From positions 1 to 64,000 of the forward strand of contig NW_025955087.1 of assembly GCF_022376445.1 (NCBI RefSeq): 64,000 nucleotides of DNA, given 5' to 3'. This DNA comes from Fomitopsis serialis. Its lineage: Eukaryota; Basidiomycota; Agaricomycetes; Polyporales; Fomitopsidaceae. This document shows positions 55,857 to 64,000 of this stretch, piece after piece (the first letter of the stretch is position 1; the number at the start of each line of letters is the position of its first letter). A program made the translations under genes and the position numbers. Below the pieces are notes generated by a model that saw only the letters and a program-made list of their open reading frames with translations, made no database searches and was not told where the DNA came from.

Positions 55857-58524
55857 CTATGATCTATCCACAGCCTGAGGCACTTTGCTGTCCATATCAT
55901 CCGAACGTAGGACACCCATCTCAATATCCTGCCCACGTCCCGCTTGCAGCACCTCCACCCCCCCTCCTGCTTTCTCACCAACCTTCTCATCCGCACCCGC
56001 CGCCGCCCTCAGCTGATCCTCGTCTCCTCGTGTAAGCTCCTTGTGCCGGATCATGAATACGCTCGCGAGGGTCGCCGTCGCGGCCAAGCACGCGTTCATG
56101 ATGAAGAGCGTGCGGAAGCCGCGCGTGTAGCCGTCGAGGATCGTGATGGCCATCCCGTCAGAGATGCCGAGCGACGCGAGCTTGCTGGAGGCAGAAGAGG
56201 AGAGGCGGGCACCGAGGACGGTCGGGTCGTCGATGATTGCCTTGATGGCGGTTGCGGAGAGGCCGAGGGCATTCATCGAGGATCGGAGGGAGTTGTTGCT
56301 GATGCCAGGCATGTAATGGGTGAGTGGCTCTGGATGCAAAGACGATGCACACACATGATCGTAGCCCCGAGAGCGAGCGACAACGTGCCACCGAGTAGTC
56401 GCACGAACTGAGTACACAATGTGAGCACACCCTTGATACACTTGATCGAAGTACTCACGTTTCGCACAGCCGTGACCACAGACATGTCCTTGCGCGACAC
56501 GCTCGCTTGTGCCGCCACAGTCGTCGTTTGTAGCGTCTGTGCGAATATTGCGTATCACCATCACGATACTATCAACCAAGGTCTGTGTAGCCCAGCGCAC
56601 CTGACCAGCTCCGAGACCTGACAACAACATGAAGAATACCAAGAGACCTTTCGGTGTGCTGCTTGTGATCGTCGAGAGGCACCCGCAACCGATAGCCCAC
56701 ACCGAGAATCCGGTGTGGATGATAGTCTAACGTGGCTAGCAGTGAATTCACGACCGTATCGGACTTGACAACGGTACGCACCCTGTACCGTCCTGTCCTG
56801 CTAACCAGTTGACCCTATTTGATGTATGATGAACCTGCAGTGTTGCTCGCGAATGAATCGCTTACCGCAACGAAACTTGCAGTCGTCTGACTGACGAGGA
56901 CAGGGAAGAGGAACACGCCTGAGCGGATGGGGGAATATCCAAGGGCGACTTGGAAGAACTGCGGGAGATAGAACAGCGCAGAGTAGAAGATCATCCCACT
57001 GCAGTACGAGCGCAGCGGAAGTCAACGCGACGCGACGATTGTCTAGACGAAGGGGCTGACATACTTGACGAACATCGTGATGTACACTCCCGTAACGGTT
57101 ATGTGTCTGAAGATGTACACTGACGGGTTTCCAGTCAACCACCGTTGGAGTCTTCGATAGAGTTGGAGAAGCGTACTCGGGACGATCGGCAGGCGTGCGC
57201 CCTTCCATTCCCAGAAACAAAATAGAGAGACAACCAAGAAGCTGGAGCAGAGGGGGGCGAGGACCACTGCGGATGTCCACGGAAACGTGACACCACCCTA
57301 CGAAAGGGCGAAGTGCCTCGGTCAGTGCAATGATGGGGATGTGCTTGCGCTACTATCGGACGCACCCAGATGAGAGGCAAGAGCAGTAGCGTGCAACCCG
57401 CAAGAGTCAGCGCTGCTCCGAGGTAATCGACCACCATCAGCTTCCTGGTGAGTGAATTCAACGGTTAATTAGCTGCGCTGTCTAGTTTCATGTCTTGGAA
57501 AAGCTATACCCCCGTAGGTTGCCTTCCACAGACTTGAGCGGAAGTAGGAGGAGCACGGCACACATCGCGACAAACGAGATAGGCGGCGTGACCCAAAAGC
57601 ACCACTAGCAAAACAGTGCCGGGGAGGCAGACATGTCAGTATCGCTGTCTAATGCTATTCAAGTGATCTCAGACTCACCCTCCAGTTGACCTTCTGGGCC
57701 AGAGCACCGCCGATGAGGGGGCCAATCGCGAAGCCGAAGGCAACCACGACACCAATGATACCCTGGTATTTACCTCTAGATACATCATGAGGAGCATCCG
57801 TTCCGCAGGGACGAAGTCAATGAAAACGTCCTGGGCTACGACTGCAGGCAAGTTTTCTACACACCGATCACGTAGGCTAACCACGTCGGAGATGACGATC
57901 TGACCGACGCTGACAATGGCGCCGCCGCCTGCGCCTGCGATTCCGCGGTATATGATGAGTTCGACTATGGTGCGAGAGAACCCGGCGAGGATGCTCCCTA
58001 GCATGAAGAGCGCCATGGCGAGACATAGGCTGGCCTTCCGACCGAAGATATCACTGAATCGGCCGTCTGCAAATACAGACATTCGTGAGCATGATTTCGA
58101 TGCATGTACTAAGGTAAATCAGAACCAACTCACAAAGTGGTTGGAAGGCAGTCGAAGTGAGTAGGTACCCTGAAGGTACCCAAGACACGACAGAACCGGC
58201 ATTGAACGCATCCGAAATAGTGGGAAGAGCGGTGGCAACAATGGTCGAGTCTAGAGTGGACACGAGAATGCATAGAGAGAGACTGCAGAAGACCGCGACC
58301 ACCTTTTTGAAGGGAAGAAGATTCGTCTGGTCCGTGAGCGAGATCACATCTGCAGCCTTGCTCTTGGACGCATGTTCCGAGCCTGTTGGATCGCCGATCT
58401 CGATGGTGTTAGTGGTCCGTGTGTGACTAGCTGGTGTCGCTGTCAGCATGTCATCGACGTCAACCCCATGTTCGTGTTCGTGCTCGTGTGAGCACATATG
58501 CATATCGTTGTCATCCCCGGGCAT
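55857..58524 (-). CDS. MFS multidrug transporter, DHA2 (14-TM) type
   Basis: From the ATG at 58524 a His/Glu/Asp-rich cytosolic leader (HMCSHEHEHEHG) precedes TM1 VVAVFCSLSLCILVSTLDSTIVATALP. This is followed by the DHA2-type GSVVSWVPSGYLLTSTAFQPL and motif A GRFSDIFGRKASLC near 58050. Then come FMLGSILAGFS, YRGIAGAGGGAIVSVGQIVISDVV, GFAIGPLIGGALAQKVNWRWCFWV, further TM exons down to 56500 and a last exon with FRTLFIMNACLAATATLASVFMIRHKEL and an acidic tail ending at 55857. Such proteins export drugs or metabolites by proton antiport at the plasma or vacuolar membrane. The poly-His leader is unusual and could bind metal. About ten exons; exact borders were not all verified. Confidence 0.85.
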
Positions 58525-59137
58525 CGCAGGCGTCGCGGTGATCGTGCCAAGTCGTGAAGGTAAGGGGGGTAGTGCTCGGGAGATCACTGCTAGGAAAACT
58601 TTTAAGTAGGCACGTTGCAGAGCAGGACGCTCAAGAACCTCGAGGTCGAGTCATGCAACATGTTGCAGCATGTTACGAGTCCTACTTATCTGGGCCCGAG
58701 GCATGGGTAGCCCGCCGAACCTGCCGAGTTCCAACAGTGCTCGATTCAGAATAACGCAGGAAATCGTACGCGTGACCACGATGAGTCAACTGAGTATATT
58801 TCTTTGAATGCCTAATAGCTATACTTACTACGACCAGTCGCGTCTGGCAGGTGGTCTGACACTGAGTACTTCGTTCACTGAAAGGTCGTCCATCCGGGCC
58901 TAAGTAGTACTGTAAGCATCGCATCGCACGAGATGTGTCTCGTGAGCTGATGTCAATGCACGCACAGTGCGTTGGTGACACTGCATCGCTGCAGACTCGC
59001 AGATGACGTCGACGTCGACGCACAAGGCCTGTTCAAACAGTCTCCCTAGCGATTCGCTAGTACCATACTGACATTCGGTCTAAACGCATTATAAGGTATA
59101 AGCTTGCGTTCTGCCAGCGCTACCTACCCTGCAACAT
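58525..59137. other. Intergenic
   Basis: Promoter side of the MFS gene and 3' side of the coiled-coil gene. No recognisable gene. Confidence 0.5.
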
Positions 59138-61450
59138 CTACTCGGATATTTTTGCCTCCTTGCATGCCGGTTCCTCTGTCTCCTCCGTGCTCCCTTCCGA
59201 GTCGCTCCCGCTTGACTGGCTGGGTCGTTTACGCTTCTGGATGGGTCCATCGGTTTCGAGGACACTGTCAGGTAGGGCTTCATCAAAAGGCGGGCCCTTT
59301 CGGTGCAACTCTGCATCCAGACGGTGATTAAACCCTATACACTGAAAACCAACGAGTTGTTAATGTCGAACAGCTCTGGCCCTTACTGGGGCTAGTGCGA
59401 GTGCGCATTTTCGCCCGTATGGTAAAATAAAAAATAAAAAAAACCAACGAGTTGCGTCTTCAGGATGCCCATCCGGTACATTTCAGGAAGAGTGATTGCC
59501 ACCGCGTTGTTATCGGGCGCAGATATCTCGGTTTGCTCTGCCACTGCCTTGTGTAGGTTCGCGACACTTCGCTTTAGTAGATGGTGTGAGCCAGTATCAG
59601 TAGGATTTTCGAATCAATGCTAGTCACGGCTCACCACAAAAGATGTAACACAGATCTCTGTAACACAAATGTCTCCAGGACCCTCCAGCGCTTGGTAGGT
59701 GCCGACGTAGTAGCATTTCTTCTGATAATCATGAAAGAGCTCGTATGTACCCTTTGCGAAGCCAGTTGTCTCGCAGCGCGACCACTTAGCACCCATACGG
59801 GCAGTGGAGCGGTACCTATATATGGGAAAAACCAGGAGTGCATGCTGAGAGTCTGGGAGCCACATTAGACAGCCGCTTGATGTGAGATCTCGGTGTTTCA
59901 CTATTTGCTTCTTGCGTAGCTCCTCGATTCTTTTCCATCGTTCGGCAAGCTGAGTGACATTTCAAATGAGAAGATCCACATTTGCGACCAAGCATTCAAT
60001 ACTTACTGGCAGTTCAATGGGTACAAGATTCGAGAAATCGATCGTCTCACCCGGTCCAGGCAGTGCCAACATCTTATCTTTGAACTTCGTAACCTGTTCG
60101 GGAGATACTCCATCTCCGCTTGCCAATACCTTGCTCTTGCCATAGTCGCGCTTGTAACGGGTGGTATCAGGCTTGCTGGCAGTTGACGATGCAAGCGTCG
60201 CCTACAGGTCTTGGTCAGCGCGCATGGACGACATGAGTGGATCGACAAGACATTCACCTTCGTGGTTTTTAACTCAGCCGAAACATCCCGGAGTTGCCGT
60301 TGCAGTTGGTTCTCAGTGGCAATAGCCCCTTCGTGGGCTACAAGAGCTTTCTTGTGAGCTGTCTCGATGGTTGCGAGCTTGTTTCGCAGTTCCATGATCT
60401 ATCGCAGTTCAGACGGCGAACTCTGCACCGTTAGATGGCCAAGCCTCTCACCTGTTCGTCCTTCTCGTGCACAGATGTCTCAGATTGTTTCACCTTGGCT
60501 GCCTGCCTCAAGCGCTCTTCTCTCTCTTGTCTTTTGAGCTGTTCAAATTCGATCTTGCTTTGGTCTAGTTCATTCGCAAGAGTTCCCGTCTTCAGAACGA
60601 TGGTGTGAGATGATCGTTGTGAAGCATTGGTATCGGTACCTTGGCTTCCATTTCTCGAAGAACACGTTTCTGCGTTTGGGAGTGAGACCCTGGTTCAATG
60701 ATACAAGCGAGGCGATGTCTGCTCACCATTTCCGTGCCATGTTCCCGTTCTGCGCTCAGCAGGCCATAGACGTGCGTCAGCTAAGTACGATGGAAGCGGT
60801 ATTCAAGTTGAGCATAAGAACCATTTGCGTTAGAAAACTCACTTCGCTCCGGAGCGATCCAATGAGTTCAGGCTGTCGGTCGAGGGGTATAAACATCGTC
60901 GAGACATTGGTCCTGACATTGAAGAGGATACGTACTTCTGATGCATTGCTACGCAGCTCCTCCAACGCCTAGTGGCACGGAAAGTCAATGCAACTATGTT
61001 GCTGTCGCAATACGCGTGACGTGACGTACTTTGCTGGATGCCTCATGCTTACTCTCACTTTGCGCCAGTGCTATCTGTAGCTCGTTGCGTTCCTAAATAT
61101 CGCGTCCCAGTCAAAAGACAATGTGAATGAGATTGAACTAGAGTAAATACCAACGAATGCCGCTGGTACTTACCTGCTCAGACGCACGCAGCTGGGTCTC
61201 TACGTTCAAGAGCTTCTGTTCCAAGAAGTGCAGGAATTCAGTCTGTAGTCTCGGACTTGCCGGGATGGACATCCTAGTCGAGACCGGACACTGGCCACTC
61301 GCAGTGCCAGTGTCTGAACTTGAATGTAGACCCAACGGTACTCACAATAGTCACAAGGGTGTCGCGAATGGACTTGCCAGTGCGCGTCTCGATCAGGAGG
61401 AGGAGGCGATTCAGAGGCGATTGTCCCGCGACGCGGCGTATCGCGATCAT
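59138..61450 (-). pseudogene. Coiled-coil protein gene of an agaricomycete family (DUF6697-like), interrupted by a retroposon
   Basis: Read leftward from a candidate ATG at 61450 (MIAIRRVAGQSPLNR). Exons include MSIPASPRLQTEFLHFLEQKLLNVETQLRASEQ, coiled-coil parts (ELRNKLATIETAHKKALVAHEG, LQRQLRDVSAELKTTK), and a linker FKDKMLALPGPGETIDFSNLVPIELP. The conserved C-terminal domain follows (LMWLPDSQHALLVFPI, GTYELFHDYQKKCYYVGTYQAL, MYRMGILKTQLVGF). The family resembles DUF6697, function unknown. Inside LVGF the frame runs into an 80-bp insertion with a 15-bp duplication (59345-59454); beyond it the same frame resumes as QLVGFQCIGFNHRL...DSVLETDGPIQKRKR to the TAG at 59138. The insertion truncates the protein about 65 codons early. 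The start and some introns are tentative. A tandem paralogue follows at 62099. Confidence 0.55.
59345..59454 (+). mobile_element. Small poly(A)-tailed retroposon (SINE-like) with 15-bp target duplication
   Basis: The 15-mer AAAACCAACGAGTTG occurs at 59345-59359 and again at 59440-59454. Between them lie about 80 bp ending in an A-rich tail (AAAATAAAAAATAAAA). A body of about 60 bp, a terminal A-rich tail and a long target duplication are the marks of LINE-mediated retroposition. Removing the body and one duplicate restores the host gene's reading frame. The body has no clear tRNA box A; a weak box-B-like GTCGAAC is near its start, so it may be 5'-truncated. Confidence 0.7.
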
Positions 61451-62098
61451 GTGACTCGCATGGGTTCGCGTCGCGCGACGTTGGTGACTTACTAGACTGT
61501 CAGTACTTCAGTGGTCACCCAGATGCTCAAGGACGCGTTTTATTTCTTGCCTAGTGGTGCAATGAATATAACTCAGCGAACTAGCAGTGAGCAGGGCTTG
61601 AGTAGTGGGTAGTGGACCAACGTCACGGTGCAAGTGACCGCGCCACGAAGCTTCCACTCAGGACCGAAGCTTCCACTTACTAGAGTAGAGCGGCCGTGAC
61701 CGACTCGGTGATACGACATGCTATGTAGCTATACCGTTGTTCAGCTTCTTGATGCCAGCATACTGGACTATGAGATCGGGGTTATGCGGGTAAAGCAGGT
61801 AAGGCACCGACTCCGTCGCGATTTCGAGGTAACGTGCTCTTTTTGTGTTGTTCGTTTCCGAGTGACTGTACGTCCGGCAACATTCCCATTCGCATGTTCC
61901 AGCCATAGTGACTCTTGACACAGACAAACGATCAACCAGACAAGAACCAACAATTTGTTTTCCAGGCCGATCCGTGACGTCGATCGGGCAGGCACCTCAC
62001 TTCGCAAATCTGTGATGTCTCGAGGTTGAGTGCATTAGTTGAACGAGCATTCGTACTATAGTACATAGAACTTCGAACATATTACAACAACAGACGTT
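61451..62098. other. Intergenic between tandem coiled-coil genes
   Basis: No recognisable gene; it contains the upstream region of the left copy and the 3' region of the right copy. Confidence 0.5.
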
Positions 62099-64000
62099 CT
62101 ATCCCTCGCGTTTGATCATTTTTGCCACTGGCTTCGCCGCCTGACTCGCCACCGTTCTCGCCCTCTTCCGCGGATCCGCAGGCACCCCCGTCTCGCATTT
62201 ACGTTTCAGTGATGAGCGAGGGCTGACCTCAGGCTCGAACTTGGGTCTGACAATGGAAGGGGAAGGGGGCTGCTCCGTCTTCGAAGGCGTCTGCGCGTAC
62301 TGTGCTCGGAGACGATCGTCGAAGCCCTCCTTGTAGCCGACGTATTGCATGCCGATCACCCCAAGAGACAGGGCGCCCTTCGCGTACGCACCTTCCACCC
62401 CGTCGAACATGTGCTGAGTACTCTTGCACGACTCCAGAGTGTGCCGCGCCAGCGTCTCTGCGGCGTTTCGCTGCAATGGCCCAGGTGAGCCGACAAACAC
62501 AAAAGGCGGATGAGATGAGCACTGACTGGCAATCTAAGTTGCGCGAGGTCTGGAACACCCGACAGGATCGGCCCTTTGAAGAACTTGTAGGTCCCCGCAT
62601 AGAACACGAGCCCGCGGTTACCCCGGAGGAACAGCTCCCGGACCTGCTCGTTGATGTCGTCGCGGAGCGTGTTGGATGTCCAACTCGGGCACGGCAGCTC
62701 TCCTACTGACTGATAGAAGTATGCGGGGATGACTGCCAGTCCGTTCCGGGATCCTGTAGGCCACCACAGAGGCAGGTCCGACAGGTACAAGACGGAGCGC
62801 GGTTCGCTGTCGGTCTATTAGCGACAGCGATACAATGAGATCCAAGTTTGCTCACTACGTGTGATCGATGATCTATGCAAGTAGTTCGGAGATCAGGCGA
62901 GGCTTGACAGGGAATCGAATATGAACCCACCTCGGATATACGGGTCGTGGAACCAATGCACTCAGGGTTCAAGCAATGTTGTCTCTTGTTCGGGGAAGGC
63001 CGGAGACCGGCGGGCTCAGGGAGATCCTGCATAAATCTTGAGAAGTGATCATACTATCGTCGGTCGGCCATGTTAGACATTGATCAACACATGTCAGCGT
63101 TCAACGACTCACCCTTCCGGCCCAGTTTCCATATCGCTTGAGAGTGATATCAGCCTTTTCCGCAGCAGCCTTGTACTTGTCCGATGAGACCTTCAGCTCG
63201 TCTCTCTCCTACGAACAGCGGCATAAATCGTAAATGTCAGGGCGTAGAGGTTACAGTGAAGACTCACCTTCAGAAGGGCCGCGAACGATTCGTCGCGCGC
63301 CTTCAGGTCTTTGACGGCTTTGACTCTGGCAGCACGCGCTTGATCCCTCTCAGCCTCTACACCACGCATCGCGTCCTGTACGGCCTTCGAACTCTTCTCG
63401 CGCGCGAGTACTTGCTCCTCCTTCTCGCGCAGCTTCGTCCCCAGAGACGCGATGGTCTGCTCCTTCCGACGAATTTCTTGGTCTCGGGCCTGCACCGTAT
63501 CGTGTAACTCCACGACCTTAGTCTTCAATCGAGCATTGAAATCCGTGAGGTGCTGAATGGACAACAGAGTCATCAGAAGTGAGAATCATATCACAATGAA
63601 GGAAGCATACTGCGATGGTATCCTGATTCTCCCTCGCTACCTTCTCGCATGAACGCAGCGCGTCATCCTTCTCATGCACTTTGTCTTGCATGGTAGCGAG
63701 CATCTCGGTCTTCCTCGCGATCTCTTCGTCTCGCATACGCGTCCCTTCGCGCAGTTCAGCGATCTGAGCTTCTAGCTCCGAATTGGTTCCCGTGAGGTGC
63801 TGCTCGAAGGGTCAACAGATGTGAACCGTAGGACGATAGTTGGTGAACGCACAGCGGTGATATGCTGTTTCTCCATCACGATCTGCCGCTTCTCCTGCAC
63901 GAGTCGTTCAAGATGCGCCTGCAAACCATTCTCCGGCTGTTCCCAGACCAGCAGATCAGCAAAACGGGGTCGGGGATGGGAAAGGGAACAGGCAGACTCA
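62099..64000 (-). CDS. Coiled-coil protein of the same agaricomycete family (DUF6697-like), 5' end outside window
   Basis: Tandem paralogue of the gene at 59138-61450; its start lies beyond 64000. Exons seen include MRDEEIARKTEMLATMQDKVHEKDDALRSCEKVARENQDTIA, LTDFNARLKTKVVELHDTVQARDQEIRRKEQTIASLGTKLREKEEQVLAREK...AVKDLKARDESFAALLK (strong heptad coiled coil), then VLYLSDLPLWWPTGSRNGLAVIPAYFY. DINEQVRELFLRGNRGLVFYAGTYKFFKG and AAETLARHTLESCKSTQHMFDGVEGAYAKGALSLGVIGMQYVGY follow. The tail is basic and Pro/Ser-rich with PRKRARTV (nuclear-localisation-like) and ends at 62099. Lys/Arg-rich tails in both copies suggest a nuclear protein; function unknown. No disruption seen. Confidence 0.6.

Noticed and set aside
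52495..58524. A diterpene biosynthetic cluster
   Set aside because: Only GGPPS and a transporter are present; no terpene cyclase, P450 or other tailoring enzyme was found in the window.
1..64000. CRISPR arrays, operons, prophage or plasmid features
   Set aside because: The gene structure (many short spliceosomal introns) is eukaryotic, and no regularly spaced repeats were seen.

Overview
This window is nuclear DNA from a filamentous basidiomycete, most likely an Agaricomycete of the polypore type. Genes are dense and split by many 50-70 nt GT-AG introns. Several families typical of that class are present: expanded BTB and F-box genes, a lineage-specific coiled-coil family, and a gypsy-type Gag. 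No prokaryotic features, rRNA genes or tRNA genes were recognised.

Layout, left to right. 0-2 kb: two tandem minus-strand cyclase/kynurenine-formamidase-like genes; the first is cut by the window edge and frame-disrupted. 2.2-3.7 kb: a plus-strand Sld7-like replication gene. 4.4-7.3 kb: a 4-coumarate:CoA-ligase-like acyl-CoA synthetase ending in a peroxisomal PTS1 (AKL). 8.9-11 kb: an uncharacterised protein with two PB1-like ends; a frame-shifted paralogue lies at 18.8-20.7 kb. 11.4 kb: a short relic of a third acyl-CoA ligase. 12.2-16.8 kb: two tandem F-box genes, the first with an internal deletion. 21.4-22.6 kb: a mitochondrial-carrier-family gene of the peroxisomal type. 22.8-28.9 kb: five BTB genes of two subtypes in the order A-B-A-B-A. 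29.2-31.9 kb: a second acyl-CoA ligase. 32.3-36.5 kb: a young gag-only LTR retrotransposon with matching 444-bp LTRs and an ACACG target duplication. 38.0-39.2 kb: a multi-TM fungal membrane protein. 39-43 kb: repeat-rich, gene-poor DNA. 43.0-52.1 kb: GCN1. 52.5-53.9 kb: geranylgeranyl diphosphate synthase. 55.9-58.5 kb: a DHA2-type MFS transporter. 59.1-64 kb: two tandem coiled-coil genes; the first carries a small poly(A) retroposon with a 15-bp target duplication.

How the genes fit together. The two ligases and the carrier suggest a peroxisomal acyl-activation module (ATP import plus CoA-ester formation). The BTB and F-box arrays are tandemly amplified candidate substrate adaptors for ubiquitin ligases. 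GCN1, GGPPS and the Sld7-like gene are housekeeping.

A caution for any user: many genes, including the conserved GCN1, contain isolated frameshifts that all look like loss of one base, often in G or C runs, with the reading frame otherwise preserved. Uncorrected sequencing deletions are the simplest explanation, so single-frameshift 'pseudogenes' here should not be taken at face value. True disruptions (a substitution-type stop, the retroposon insertion, internal deletions) are listed separately.
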